A DNA stretch of 64,000 nt from Caldimonas manganoxidans ATCC BAA-369 (GTDB taxonomy: Bacteria; Pseudomonadota; Gammaproteobacteria; Burkholderiales; Burkholderiaceae_C). This document shows positions 34,808 through 44,521 of the stretch, piece by piece (within the stretch, counting starts at the first letter, position 1; each line of letters starts with the position of its first letter). The notes under the pieces are model-generated. The model was not told where the DNA came from. It saw only the letters and a program-made list of their open reading frames with translations, and did not search any database. Made by a program: the position numbers and the translations under genes. The stretch covers positions 1 to 64,000 of the forward strand of contig NZ_KB905939.1 in NCBI RefSeq assembly GCF_000381125.1, written 5' to 3'.

Positions 34808-35466
34808 CTAAGACGGCCGGGCGGTCCGCCGCGCCTGGTCCGCCTTGCGGTCGGCGGTCACTTTCTGGGCGCTGGGGCGCTGCCCCACGTGCTTCACATA
34901 GGCCTTCCAGTCGATGCCATGCGTGGCCACGAGGTCTTCGCCCAGCACCAATTGGGTTGACAAGGTGACAAGGCAACCAGCGGCAGGTGCACATAGGCGG
35001 CGCAGTCGGCTTGGGTGAAGTCCGCGCCGGCCACATGGGGCGAAAACTTCGCCAAGAGCTTGAAGCCGGCCAGGTGCTTGTTCAGCAGGGCGCGCACGCG
35101 CTCGCGGTTTTTCTCGCTCACGGTGCCGCCGAAGAAGGCCTGGGGGTAGAGCTCGCGCGCCACCAGTTCCAGATGCAGGTCGAGGAAGATCGTCAGCTCA
35201 CGCACCTTGGCGCGCTGCCAGGGATCGGCCGGCAGCAGCGCCGGGGTGGGCCAGCGCGTCTCGATATAGTCCATCAGCGCTTCGCTTTCACAGAGCACGC
35301 CATGCTCGGTGCGGGCAAAGGGCACCTTGCCCAGCGGCGAGCCGGCCGCGCGTGCGGGTTCGCCAGTGGCCACGTCTTCCTCGGTGAACGGGACGCCTTT
35401 TTCCAACAGGGCCAACTTGACCTTGTTGTAGTAGTTGGACAGGGGAAAGCCGCAGAGCACGAACAT
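34808..35466 (-). pseudogene. Glutathione S-transferase family gene, frameshifted near its 3' end
   Basis: From ATG 35466 the frame encodes a normal GST: thioredoxin-like N-domain LCGFPLSNYYNKVKLALLEKG, then GKVPFARTEHGVLCESEALMDYIE and an all-helical C-domain to AAYVHLPLVALS. There an extra 8 bases shift the frame, giving a 22-residue nonsense tail that stops at 34894. If one copy of the duplicated 8-mer is removed, the frame continues as STQLVLGEDLVATHGIDWKA to a stop at 34808-34810, a natural GST ending. Either the gene is disabled, or the altered C-terminus is tolerated, or the duplication is variable. Confidence 0.85.
34958..34973. repeat. 8-bp tandem duplication that frameshifts the GST gene
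   Basis: TGACAAGG is present twice in direct succession (34958-34965 and 34966-34973). Deleting one unit restores a long conserved-looking C-terminus. The unit length is not a multiple of three, as expected for a replication-slippage mutation that disrupts coding. Confidence 0.9.
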
Positions 35467-35523
35467 GGGGGGTCTCCTGGAAGCGGTGGGAGCTGCCAGT
35501 GCAAACCAACGGGGCGTGGGGCG

Positions 35524-36156
35524 CTATCGCCTTGGCGACACCGTGTCCGTCCGGGGCCGAGCCAGCTGCAAGAGGATGGCGCACAAGGCCCCAGCGATGG
35601 TGCCGGTGGCATGGGCCCCCACGGCCACGGGAAAGGGCCAGTCGGGCCTGACCTGGACGGCGCCGTGCCAGGGGGACTCCAGCAGGATCTTGGCGGCCAA
35701 CCCCAGCCCCAGGGCGGCGCCCAACCCGCGCCAGCGGCCGCCGGGGCGCCACAGGAGCATCACGGCCGTGACGGCAACGCCGGCATGCAGCACGCCGGAC
35801 AGACCCAGGTAACGCTCGGGTTGCGCGGCCAGCCACAGCAGGGCATGGGTGAGCGGCCAGGCGGCCGCCCAGGCCACTGTGGCCGACAGGCTCAGCCGGG
35901 CCTGCCAACCCAGCAGGCCCAGCAGGGCGCAGCCGGCCAGGTTGGCGCCGAGATGGCCGAGGGTCCCATGGACGAAGGCGGCGCTCCAGCAGCGCCAGAT
36001 CTGCTGCGGGGCGCTGCGCCACCAGACGAGCGGCTCGTGGGCCGGGGCCCCCGCCCAGCTGGCGACGGCCACCAGCAGCGAGCCCAAGGCTGCCGTGCTG
36101 GCCAGCGCAACCCAGGCGACGCCGGGCTGGCTCAGTCGCCGAAGACCTCGCGCCAC
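35524..36156 (-). CDS. rrtA: Rhombosortase-like rhomboid family intramembrane serine protease
   Basis: A 210-aa membrane protein with about six helices. Ser120 in RYLGLSGVLHAGVAV and His182 in VAVGAHATGTIAGAL form the rhomboid catalytic dyad. FVHGTLGHLGANLAGCALLGL carries the His/Asn loop. The GLSGVLHxG context is that of rhombosortases, which process GlyGly-CTERM proteins, rather than general rhomboids (GxSGxxxG). The GTG start lies inside the glnE 3' end (25-nt overlap). No GlyGly-CTERM substrate is encoded in this window. Confidence 0.82.
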   Translation of the reverse strand: MARGLRRLSQPGVAWVALASTAALGSLLVAVASWAGAPAHEPLVWWRSAPQQIWRCWSAAFVHGTLGHLGANLAGCALLGLLGWQARLSLSATVAWAAAWPLTHALLWLAAQPERYLGLSGVLHAGVAVTAVMLLWRPGGRWRGLGAALGLGLAAKILLESPWHGAVQVRPDWPFPVAVGAHATGTIAGALCAILLQLARPRTDTVSPRR

Positions 36157-38882
36157 AGGGCTCGCACCGCGTCGCGCGGCGCGGCGAGTTGTTCGGCCGG
36201 AAACTGCGTGGGTCGCTCGTCCAGGCGGGCGCGGTGCTGGGCGCGGCGCAGCTCTCGATAGGCCTCGGCCGCGGCTTGGCCGGTGCCGGCCGAGAGCAAG
36301 CCGGCGTGTTCGGCGCGCAGCATCAAGGCGATGTTGCCCACGTCATCGTGCAACTCGGGGTGGGTGGCCCCATGGGCGAGCACCAGGCATTGCACGGCGA
36401 ACTCGGCATCCATCATGCCGCCTTCGCTGTGCTTGACGTCGAAGAGCCCGTCCTTGACCGGATGGGCCTGGCGCACCTTGGCGCGCATGGCGCGGATTTC
36501 CTCGCGCACGGCCCGTGCATCGCGCGGGGCGGCGATCACCTCGCGGCGCACTTGTTCGAAGCGCGCGCCGATGTCCGCTGCGCCGGCGCAAAAGCGCGCC
36601 CGTGTGATGGCCTGATGCTCCCAGGTCCAGGCGGTGTTGCTGCCTCGGCCTTTCTGGTAGGCCTCGAAGGCCGACAGCGAGGTCACCAGCAAGCCGGAAT
36701 TGCCGTTGGGGCGCAAGGCGGTATCGATTTCGAACAGTTCGCCGGCGCTGGTGCGCAGGGTCAGCCAAGTGATGAGCTTGCGCGCGAAAGCGGCGTAGGC
36801 CTCGGGCGCGCGCTCGTCGTCGTCGTCGAACAGGAAGACCAGGTCGAGGTCGCCCCCATAGCCCAGTTCCTTGCCGCCGAGCTTGCCGTAGGCGATGACG
36901 GCAAAGCGCGGTTGCTCGGCATGGCGTTGACGCAGGTGCGGCCAGGCCCAGCGCAGGGTGCATTCGACGGTGGCATCGGCCAGGGCGGAGAGATCGTCGG
37001 CGACTTGCTCGACGCTGATGTGCCCCTCGACATCGCGCACCAGGGTGCGGAACACCTCGGCATGATGGGCGCGGCGCAGGGTGTCGAGCAGGGCTTCTTC
37101 GTCGGCCTGGCCCGAGCGCGCCCAGGCTTCGTGGCGTTGCTCCAGGTCGTGCACGAAGCTGGCGGCATCGAAGCGGGTGTAGATCAGGCGCGGGTCGGCC
37201 AGCTCGTCGATCACGCCGGGGTGGCGCATCAGATAGCGCATCGGCCAGCGCGCCAAGCCCAGCAGGCGCAGCAAACGCTGGTGAACCTCGGGCCGCTCCA
37301 CCAGCATGGCAAGGTAGCTCTCGCGGCGCAGCAGGGGGTCGAGCCAGTCGATGAAGCGCAAGGCCGCCTCGTCGGGGATGTCGCCTTGCGCCACGCGCTG
37401 GGCCGACCGCAACACCAGCTTGGCCAGTCGTTGCTTGGTGTCATCGCGCAAAGCGGCGATGCGCGGGTGCGCCACCCAAGGCTTGACCCGTTGGGCCAGA
37501 GCCAGCGGCAGCCGCTCGAGCAAGGCCTCGCTGTCCAGCGCCGGCAGCGATTCGCCACAGCCCTTGCAGCCACCCGGGCGCGGGGATTGGCCATCGTGCA
37601 AGAGGGCGTCGAACTCCAGCGCCACGAATTCGCGGGTTTGCAGCAGACGGTCCATCAACTCGCAGGCATCGCGATGGCAGGCCAGGCCCAGGCTGCCGGC
37701 GATCCAGCGCAAATCCTCGTCATGGGTGGGTAGCTGGTGGGTCTGCTGATCGTCGAGGTACTGGATGCGGTGTTCGACCCGGCGCAAAAAGACATAGGCC
37801 TCGGCCAATTGCTGCGCCGTCTCGGGCTTCATCACGCCCACCTGGGCCAGGCGTTCGAGGGCGCGCAGCGTCGAGCGGGTGCGGATCTCGGGGAACTGGC
37901 CGCCGCGCACGACCTGCAACAGCTGCACGATGAACTCGATTTCTCGGATGCCACCACGCGAGAGCTTCACGTCATTGGCGCGCTCGGGCCGGCCGGCGGC
38001 GCGGCGCGCGGCCTCTTCGCGCACCTTGCGATGCAGGTTGCGCAGGCTCTCGAACACACCGTAGTCGAGATAACGGCGAAAGACGAAGGGAATGACCACA
38101 TCCCGCAACTGCAAGGCCCGTCCCGAGACCACCGAGGCGCGCGGGGCCACCACACGGCTTTTGAGCCAGGCAAAGCGCTCCCACTCGCGGCCTTGCACGA
38201 GGAAATATTCCTCCAGCATGGCCAGGCTCACCACGGGCGGGCCGGACATGCCATTGGGTCGCAAGGCCAGATCGACACGGAAGACGAAACCATCCTCGGT
38301 GGTGTCGCCGATGAGCGTGTACAGGCTGCGCGCCACCTGCGAGAAGTATTCGTGTGCCGAGATGCGGCCGCCCCCTTGCGCGTTGCCGGCGGTCATGCCG
38401 GCTTCCTCGTACACGTAGACCAGGTCGATGTCGGAGGAAACGTTGAGCTCGCGCCCGCCGAGCTTGCCCATGCCCACGACCCAGAAGTCGATGCGTTGGC
38501 CGGCTTCGTTCAGCGGTGCGCCGTGGCGCTCGTCTTGTTCGGCCAAAGCCGCACTGAGCGCACGGTCGAGCGTCACTTCGGCCAGCGCGGTCATCGCCTG
38601 CCCGATCTCGGGCATGCTGGCGGCGCCTTCGATGTCGAGCACGGCCAGCCGCTCCAGCGTGAGCTGACGCGCCTGCCGCAAGGCCGCTGCCAGCGATCGA
38701 CCGCGACCGAGCAAGGCATCGATCAGGGCTTCGATGCGGGGCGGGTCGGGAAGCCCAGGGGGCAGCAAGCCCAAGATGTCGCCATGGCGACGACGCACCC
38801 GCTGCACGAAGCGGGAATACTCGGCCCTCACCCCTGGGCCGGTGGCGGAGCGACCGCCGCTGACAACTTCGTGGAAACCCAT
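36132..38882 (-). CDS. glnE: Bifunctional glutamine synthetase adenylyltransferase/deadenylylase
   Basis: A 916-aa protein that adds or removes AMP on glutamine synthetase in response to PII and glutamine. Two nucleotidyltransferase cores are visible. The N-terminal deadenylylase has GMGKLGGRELNVSSDIDLVYVY near residue 140; the C-terminal adenylylase has AYGKLGGKELGYGGDLDLVFLF near 655. Both keep the G-G-x-E-L and D-x-D metal pattern. The helical linker holds GGIREIEFIVQLLQVVRGG. ATG 38882 starts the gene. It stands divergent from the YhdP-family gene and has the rhombosortase gene overlapping its 3' end. Confidence 0.96.
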   Translation of the reverse strand: MGFHEVVSGGRSATGPGVRAEYSRFVQRVRRRHGDILGLLPPGLPDPPRIEALIDALLGRGRSLAAALRQARQLTLERLAVLDIEGAASMPEIGQAMTALAEVTLDRALSAALAEQDERHGAPLNEAGQRIDFWVVGMGKLGGRELNVSSDIDLVYVYEEAGMTAGNAQGGGRISAHEYFSQVARSLYTLIGDTTEDGFVFRVDLALRPNGMSGPPVVSLAMLEEYFLVQGREWERFAWLKSRVVAPRASVVSGRALQLRDVVIPFVFRRYLDYGVFESLRNLHRKVREEAARRAAGRPERANDVKLSRGGIREIEFIVQLLQVVRGGQFPEIRTRSTLRALERLAQVGVMKPETAQQLAEAYVFLRRVEHRIQYLDDQQTHQLPTHDEDLRWIAGSLGLACHRDACELMDRLLQTREFVALEFDALLHDGQSPRPGGCKGCGESLPALDSEALLERLPLALAQRVKPWVAHPRIAALRDDTKQRLAKLVLRSAQRVAQGDIPDEAALRFIDWLDPLLRRESYLAMLVERPEVHQRLLRLLGLARWPMRYLMRHPGVIDELADPRLIYTRFDAASFVHDLEQRHEAWARSGQADEEALLDTLRRAHHAEVFRTLVRDVEGHISVEQVADDLSALADATVECTLRWAWPHLRQRHAEQPRFAVIAYGKLGGKELGYGGDLDLVFLFDDDDERAPEAYAAFARKLITWLTLRTSAGELFEIDTALRPNGNSGLLVTSLSAFEAYQKGRGSNTAWTWEHQAITRARFCAGAADIGARFEQVRREVIAAPRDARAVREEIRAMRAKVRQAHPVKDGLFDVKHSEGGMMDAEFAVQCLVLAHGATHPELHDDVGNIALMLRAEHAGLLSAGTGQAAAEAYRELRRAQHRARLDERPTQFPAEQLAAPRDAVRALWREVFGD

Positions 38883-38998
38883 GGCCCGTCCTGGGGTCTG
38901 ATCAGATGCCTGTGCTAGATTGTGATGGCCTCATCGCGCAGGGTGCCGATGGCTTGCGCGTTGCTGCGCGAGCCGTGGCGGCTGCCGTCATCGTCCCC

Positions 38999-41900
38999 AT
39001 GAGTCTTGCTGTCTTGCCGCATGCCTGGTTCCAATGGCCCCGTCGGGCCGTTGGCAAGATCGTGCGCGTGTTGCAGTGGATGACGGTGGCGGCGCTGGGC
39101 CTCATGCTGCTGGTGTGGCTGGTCGTGCACACGGTGATTCTGCCGCGAATCGACACTTGGCGTGTGCCGATCGAGCAGGCCGCCACCCGGGCCTTGGGGG
39201 TGCCCGTGCAGATTGGGCGCATCCGTGCGGAATTTCACGGCGGCACGCCGGTGTTCGAGCTCGATGAGGTGCGCCTGTTCGACAGCCAGGGGCATGAAGC
39301 CTTGCGTCTGCCGCGCCTGAGCGGGACATGGTCTTGGGCCTCGCTGTGGCATGTCGAGATGCGATTGGGCCGCCTGGACATCGAGGCCCCTCGCTTGGCC
39401 GTGCGGCGCGATGCCCAGGGGCGGCTGTTCATTGCCGGGTTGGATGTGGGGGACACCGGCGCCGGTGCGTCGGCCTCGCCGGTGGCCCTGGACTGGTTCC
39501 TCTCGCTGCCGGAGTTTCGCGTGCGAGGGGGCCAGCTGCGCTGGATCGACGAGCAGCGCGGCCTGCCGCCCCTGGAGCTTGGCGACGTGCAGGTGGTGAT
39601 GCGCAACAGCGCCCTGGCGCCGCGTCGGCATGAGTTCCGGCTCGATGCCACCCCGGTGGACGGCTGGGGCGAGCGCCTGTCGCTGCGGGGCCGGTTCACG
39701 CAGCCGTTGCTGACCCGTCCATCCGATCGTTCGCGCTGGAGCGGCCAGGCCTATGCCGAGCTGCCGCGGGTGGACTTGCAGGCTTTACGCCGCCACTTGC
39801 CGGCCGAGCTGCAGCTGCAGCGCGGCGTCGGAGGGCTGAGGGTGTGGGCGGACATGCAGGCCGGGCGCTGGAGCGGTGTGACCCTCGACCTCGATCTGAT
39901 CGATCTGCAAGCCCGCTTCGAAGGGGTCGACCAGGCCCTGGAGCTGGGCGGCCTGCACGCGCGCCTGCTCTGGCGTGAGGAGGAGGGCGGGCAGCAAGTC
40001 GTGGCCTTGCAGGGGCTGAGCGCGACGGCCGCCACGCACGCGGCCCCGGCGCAGGCGGCGCTTTGGGCAGGGCTGCCGCCGTCCTTCGAGCTGCGGTGGC
40101 GTGCGGCGTCCACACCAGGGCTCACCGAGGACGGGTCGCTCCATCTGCCGCGCGCCGATGTGGCCGCCTTGGCCGCGTTGGCACAACGGCTGCCCCTGCC
40201 GGCGGGCTTGCGTGCCGGACTGGCCGAAGTGCAGCCGGCCGGTCGGGCTGAACCCTTGTCGCTGCAATGGCAGGGCGATTGGCGTGCACCACGGGCGTAC
40301 CGGGTCAGTGGCCAGTTGTTCGGCGTGAGCCTGGCCGCGCAGGCCGCGGGGCCGACGGTGGGGCGTCCCGGGTTGCAAGGGGCCGACTTGGCCTTCCAAG
40401 CCCATGAGTCCGGGGGCTCGGCCCGGTTGCACATGCGTCAAGGCGCCTTGGTGTTCCCGGGCGTGTTCGACGATCCGCGCGTGCCGCTGGACGAGCTGCA
40501 GGCCGACTTGGCCTGGACCCTCACGGCCGGCGAGGATGGCCCGGCCGTGACTGTGCAGGTGCGCGACGCGCACTTTGCCAATGCAGATGCCCAGGGGCGC
40601 TTCGTTGGGACATGGCGCACCGGCGCGGCCGCCGGCGTGGGCCGCGGGGCGCGGCTGCCCGGCGTGCTCGATCTGCAGGGCCGCCTCGACCAGGCCCAGG
40701 CCACGCGCATCTGGCGGTATCTGCCGCGCCAACTGCCCGCCTCGGTGCGTGACTATGTGCGTCGCGCCGTGATGGCCGGCCGCGCCAGCGAGGTGGAGTT
40801 CCGCGTGCAGGGTGATTTGTGGGACTTCCCCTATGCACCCGGCCAAGACGGCACTTTCCGCATTGCCTCGCGCATCGAGCAGGCCAGTTTTGCTTACGTG
40901 CCCGGCCAGGAGGGGCAAGCCTCGCCCTGGCCGGCCTTCACCCATGTGCATGGCGAGCTCGTGTTCGATCGGCACTCGATGCAAATTCGACAGGCCCGGG
41001 CTCGGCTCTTCGGCTTCGAACTGCAAGACGTCAACGGCGGCATCGAGGACTTGGCACATCAGCCCGTGCTGCGCTTGAGCGGAGGTGGCAGCGGGCCTTT
41101 GGCCGATGCCTTGCGTTTCGTGAATGACACGCCGGTGGGGCAGTGGACGCATCATGCGCTGGCCCAGGCCAGCGGCAGCGGCCTGGCGCAGCTGCGCTTG
41201 TCGGTGCAACTGCCGCTGGACGATCCGTCGCAGGCTCGCGTGCAGGGGCGCGTCCGTTTGGACGGCAACGACCTGCGGCTGCGACCCGACACGCCCGTGC
41301 TGGCGCGCGCCCGCGGCGAGGTGAGTTTTTCCGACGAGGGCTTCACGGTGCATGGCGCCTCGGCCCGGGTGTTGGGGGGGGAGCTGCAGTTCGAAGGCGG
41401 CACCATGCGCGATGGCAGTGTGCGCTTCGAAGGCCAAGGCACGGCCAGCGCCGCTGGCCTGCGCGAAGTGCGTGAACTGGGGCTGCTGCCCTATCTGGCC
41501 GAGCACCTGCAAGGCCAGACGGCCTACCGGCTCCAGTTCGGTCTGGTGCAAGGCTGGCCCGAGCTGAGCCTCAGCAGCGACCTCACCGGACTGGCCTCGA
41601 CCCTGCCCGCCCCGCTGGACAAGCCCGCGGCGCGGCCCTGGCCTTTGCGAGTGACGCAGACCGTCGAGGCCGACAGCCTGCAGCCGGGCCGCACACCACG
41701 CGACCAGGTGCGCGTGCAGCTCGGTCAATCGCTGTGGGTGCATTACCGCCGGGCGCTGGGCGACGCGACCCAAGGCACCCCCACGCGCGTGCTGGCCGGC
41801 GCCATCGGCCTGGGCGAGGCCCTGCCGCTGCCGGCCAGCGGCGTGCGTGCCCGGGTGGCCTTGCCCCAGCTCGACATGGACCGCTGGCGTGCCGTGGCTG

Positions 41901-43099
41901 AAAGCTTCGAAGCCGGTCTGGCCAGCGCCGAGGCGCCGGGGGCGGACTATGCGCCCGATCGCATCGAGCTGCGCAGCGCGGCGGTGCAGGCCGCGGGCCG
42001 GCGGTTCACGGCCGTGCGTCTGACGGGCGAACGCGCCGGTGAAGGCTGGCGTGGCCAGGTCCGCAGCGAACAGCTCGAAGGCCGCATCGAATGGCAGCCT
42101 GGGGCCGCCGGCGGCCAGCTCCGAGCCCGGCTGGCCCGTCTGAATTGGCCCGAGGCCGATCCTGGCGATGGAACACCGGCGGCCACGCCGTTCGGCTCGG
42201 ACCGTGCAGCACCCGCCCTGGACATCGAGGTCGAGGACTTCCGCTGGGGCTCGCGTGCCTTGGGGCGTCTGGAAGTGCAGGCCGAGAGCCGTCGCACCGG
42301 CGAGTTCCGTGAATGGCGGCTGCGGCGACTGTCGCTGCAAAACGCCGTGGCTCGCTTCGGGGCCAGCGGTGCTTGGCTGGCCGTGCGCGATGGCCTCGGC
42401 GGGGCCACGGCCCGCACCGAACTGGACTTCGAGCTGGACGTGACCGACAGCGGCAGCCTGCTGGAGCAATGGGGGCAGGCCGGCGTGCTCAGCGGCGGCC
42501 AAGGGCGCGCCAGCGGTCGCATCGGCTGGCAGGGTCCGCCCCTGGCTCCCGACCTGGCCAGCCTGGAAGGACAGCTGCGCGTCGATGTCGAACGCGGCCG
42601 CTTCCTCAAAGCCGACCCTGGCGCGGCGCGGCTCATCAGCGTGCTGAGCCTGCAGGCCTTGCCTCGGCGGCTGATGCTCGACTTCCGCGATGTCTTCAGC
42701 GAAGGCTTCGCCTTTGACGACTTCGGCGGCGATGTGCGCATCGAGCGTGGCGTGGCCCACACCGACAACCTGCGCATGCGGGGGGTGGCCGCTGCGGTGC
42801 TGATGGAAGGCCGTGCCGACCTGCGGCACGAAACCCAGGACCTGCGCGTGGTCGTGGTGCCCGAGATCAACGCCGGCGGCGCCTCGCTGGTGTATGCCGC
42901 GATCAATCCGGCCGTGGGCCTGGGCACCTTCCTGGCGCAGCTTTTCTTGCGCAAACCCATGATCGAGGCCAACACCCGTGAATTCCGCATCACGGGCTCG
43001 TGGAGTGACCCTCAGGTGTTGGCCGTCCCCCGCGCCGCTTCGTCGACGGCGCCAGCGGCCACCAGCGGGGCGCCCAGCCCTGCGCTGCCGGGGGGATGA
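38999..43099 (+). CDS. yhdP: YhdP/TIGR02099-family AsmA-like envelope protein
   Basis: A 1366-aa inner-membrane-anchored periplasmic protein. One helix (VAALGLMLLVWLVVHTVIL) is followed by more than 1200 residues of repeating beta-strand units, and the C-terminus has the AsmA-type block DFRDVFSEGFAFDDFGGDVRIERG, DLRHETQDLRVVVVPEINAGGASLVYAAINPAVGLGTFLAQLFLRKP. YhdP, TamB and YdbH form protein bridges that move phospholipids to the outer membrane. An in-frame ATG at 38906 would lie only 23 nt from the divergent glnE start; ATG 38999 leaves room for a promoter and a typical short N-terminus. The choice is uncertain. Confidence 0.9.
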   Translation: MSLAVLPHAWFQWPRRAVGKIVRVLQWMTVAALGLMLLVWLVVHTVILPRIDTWRVPIEQAATRALGVPVQIGRIRAEFHGGTPVFELDEVRLFDSQGHEALRLPRLSGTWSWASLWHVEMRLGRLDIEAPRLAVRRDAQGRLFIAGLDVGDTGAGASASPVALDWFLSLPEFRVRGGQLRWIDEQRGLPPLELGDVQVVMRNSALAPRRHEFRLDATPVDGWGERLSLRGRFTQPLLTRPSDRSRWSGQAYAELPRVDLQALRRHLPAELQLQRGVGGLRVWADMQAGRWSGVTLDLDLIDLQARFEGVDQALELGGLHARLLWREEEGGQQVVALQGLSATAATHAAPAQAALWAGLPPSFELRWRAASTPGLTEDGSLHLPRADVAALAALAQRLPLPAGLRAGLAEVQPAGRAEPLSLQWQGDWRAPRAYRVSGQLFGVSLAAQAAGPTVGRPGLQGADLAFQAHESGGSARLHMRQGALVFPGVFDDPRVPLDELQADLAWTLTAGEDGPAVTVQVRDAHFANADAQGRFVGTWRTGAAAGVGRGARLPGVLDLQGRLDQAQATRIWRYLPRQLPASVRDYVRRAVMAGRASEVEFRVQGDLWDFPYAPGQDGTFRIASRIEQASFAYVPGQEGQASPWPAFTHVHGELVFDRHSMQIRQARARLFGFELQDVNGGIEDLAHQPVLRLSGGGSGPLADALRFVNDTPVGQWTHHALAQASGSGLAQLRLSVQLPLDDPSQARVQGRVRLDGNDLRLRPDTPVLARARGEVSFSDEGFTVHGASARVLGGELQFEGGTMRDGSVRFEGQGTASAAGLREVRELGLLPYLAEHLQGQTAYRLQFGLVQGWPELSLSSDLTGLASTLPAPLDKPAARPWPLRVTQTVEADSLQPGRTPRDQVRVQLGQSLWVHYRRALGDATQGTPTRVLAGAIGLGEALPLPASGVRARVALPQLDMDRWRAVAESFEAGLASAEAPGADYAPDRIELRSAAVQAAGRRFTAVRLTGERAGEGWRGQVRSEQLEGRIEWQPGAAGGQLRARLARLNWPEADPGDGTPAATPFGSDRAAPALDIEVEDFRWGSRALGRLEVQAESRRTGEFREWRLRRLSLQNAVARFGASGAWLAVRDGLGGATARTELDFELDVTDSGSLLEQWGQAGVLSGGQGRASGRIGWQGPPLAPDLASLEGQLRVDVERGRFLKADPGAARLISVLSLQALPRRLMLDFRDVFSEGFAFDDFGGDVRIERGVAHTDNLRMRGVAAAVLMEGRADLRHETQDLRVVVVPEINAGGASLVYAAINPAVGLGTFLAQLFLRKPMIEANTREFRITGSWSDPQVLAVPRAASSTAPAATSGAPSPALPGG

Positions 43100-43127
43100 A
43101 CCCCCGATCCCCAAGGAAGGAGTCTCC

Positions 43128-43955
43128 ATGCGCATTGCTGCGGTCCAGATGGTGTCTTCCACTCGCCCGGCCCACAACCTCGAACGTGCCCGCGACCTCA
43201 TCGCGCAGGCCGCGGCGCAAGGGGCCGAACTCGTGGGCCTGCCCGAGAATTTCGCCTTCATGGGCCACAGCGACACCGACAAGCTGTCCCTGGCCGAGCC
43301 GCCGGGACACGGGCCTTGGCAGCAAGCGCTGGCGCAGGCTGCACGCGAGCACCGCCTCTGGCTGATCGGCGGCAGCCTGCCCCTGCGCACCGAGCAGGCG
43401 CAGCGCGTCACCAACACCACCCTCGTCTTCGATCCCCAGGGTCGCTGCCGTGCGCGCTACGACAAGATCCATCTGTTTCGCTATGAGGAACATGGTCCCG
43501 AGGGCCACAAGCTCTACGACGAAGCCGTGGTGCTGCGTGCCGGCGACCAGCCCGTGGCCGTGGACCTGCAGTCGCGCCAGGGGGTGGCGCTGCGCCTGGG
43601 GCTGAGCATCTGCTATGACCTGCGCTTTCCCGAGCTGTACCGGGCGCTGATGCGCCCGCCGTGCGACTTGATCGCCGTGCCCTCGGCCTTCACCCATACC
43701 ACCGGGCAGGCTCACTGGGAGGTGCTGCTGCGTGCGCGGGCGATCGAGAACCAGTGCTATGTGATGGCGCCGGCCCAAGGGGGGCGCCACGAGAACGGGC
43801 GCCGCACCTTCGGACACACGCTCATCATCGACCCTTGGGGCGAGGTGCTGGCGCGCGTGGAAGAGGGGGAGGGGGTGGCCTGCGCTGAGCTCGATCCCGC
43901 ACGCATCGCCCAAGTGCGTCAACGCTTGCCGGCCTTGGCGCATCGCCGGCTGTGA
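43128..43955 (+). CDS. Carbon-nitrogen hydrolase (Nit1/2-like amidase)
   Basis: A 275-aa nitrilase-superfamily enzyme with the full catalytic triad: Glu40 in VGLPENFAFMG, Lys113 in ARYDKIHLF and Cys162 in LSICYDLRFPELYR. The sequence is of the Nit class, whose best-known role is deaminating aberrant deaminated-glutathione or omega-amidase products. ATG 43128 has AAGGAAGGAG upstream. It follows yhdP by 28 nt in the same direction, a common pairing in Burkholderiales (yhdP-nit-tldD), and probably shares the transcript. tldD is not present next. Confidence 0.92.
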   Translation: MRIAAVQMVSSTRPAHNLERARDLIAQAAAQGAELVGLPENFAFMGHSDTDKLSLAEPPGHGPWQQALAQAAREHRLWLIGGSLPLRTEQAQRVTNTTLVFDPQGRCRARYDKIHLFRYEEHGPEGHKLYDEAVVLRAGDQPVAVDLQSRQGVALRLGLSICYDLRFPELYRALMRPPCDLIAVPSAFTHTTGQAHWEVLLRARAIENQCYVMAPAQGGRHENGRRTFGHTLIIDPWGEVLARVEEGEGVACAELDPARIAQVRQRLPALAHRRL

Positions 43956-43990
43956 TCCCGGGCCGGTCGTTCACGAGGGCCTTTAGACCT

Positions 43991-44521
43991 TTAGAAGAAC
44001 GGCGAATCGTCGGCCGGTGGCCGGCGATGGGGGCTGCGCTCGCGCGGCCAAGGCGGCGGGCGGCGTGCCGGGCGTGCGGGCCGCGGCCGGCTCAGCCACA
44101 GGCCCAGCAGCGGCAGCAGCGGTTGCAGCCATGCCAGGCCCTCGCGCATGCCTCGCAGAAAGCCCACGGCCGCGCGTGTGACCGACACGGGCGTCTGCCC
44201 GAGACGACGCGGGCCGACCCACAGCGCCATGGCGGCCACCAAGCCCGCGACGGCCACCGCCTTGGGGTTGGCCAGGATCCACCGCAGGCTTTGGCTGCGC
44301 GGGAAGGCCGGGCTCAAGCGCGGGTGGGCCGGCCAATCGGCATCGCCCGGGCCGAGGTCGGGGGCGCCGGCTGGCCTCGCAGGCCCGGGCGCGGCCGCTG
44401 CGCGCGGTGCCACCAGCGCACGCAATTGCGCTCGCTGGCGCGCCATGCGCAACAGCAACAGCTCGCGCTGGGCATCACGGTGCTCTTGTTCGGGCGTTCG
44501 GTTCGGCGGGGGCGCACTCAT
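43991..44521 (-). CDS. YqjK-like small membrane-associated protein
   Basis: A 176-aa protein. The N-terminal helix is rich in Arg/Glu/Leu (EQEHRDAQRELLLLRMARQRAQLRALV), resembling the start of E. coli YqjK. One or two hydrophobic segments follow (AVAVAGLVAAMALWVG; AWLQPLLPLLGLWL), and the C-terminus is Pro/Arg-rich. It overlaps the YqjE-type gene by ATGA, which supports the assignment. Role unknown; low sequence complexity makes the family call tentative. Confidence 0.6.
   Translation of the reverse strand: MSAPPPNRTPEQEHRDAQRELLLLRMARQRAQLRALVAPRAAAAPGPARPAGAPDLGPGDADWPAHPRLSPAFPRSQSLRWILANPKAVAVAGLVAAMALWVGPRRLGQTPVSVTRAAVGFLRGMREGLAWLQPLLPLLGLWLSRPRPARPARRPPPWPRERSPHRRPPADDSPFF

Noticed and set aside
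39785-43420. 1211-codon leftward ORF opposite the YhdP-family gene
   Set aside because: Mirror reading of the YhdP coding strand, rich in Gln/His/Gly; family motifs are on the forward strand.
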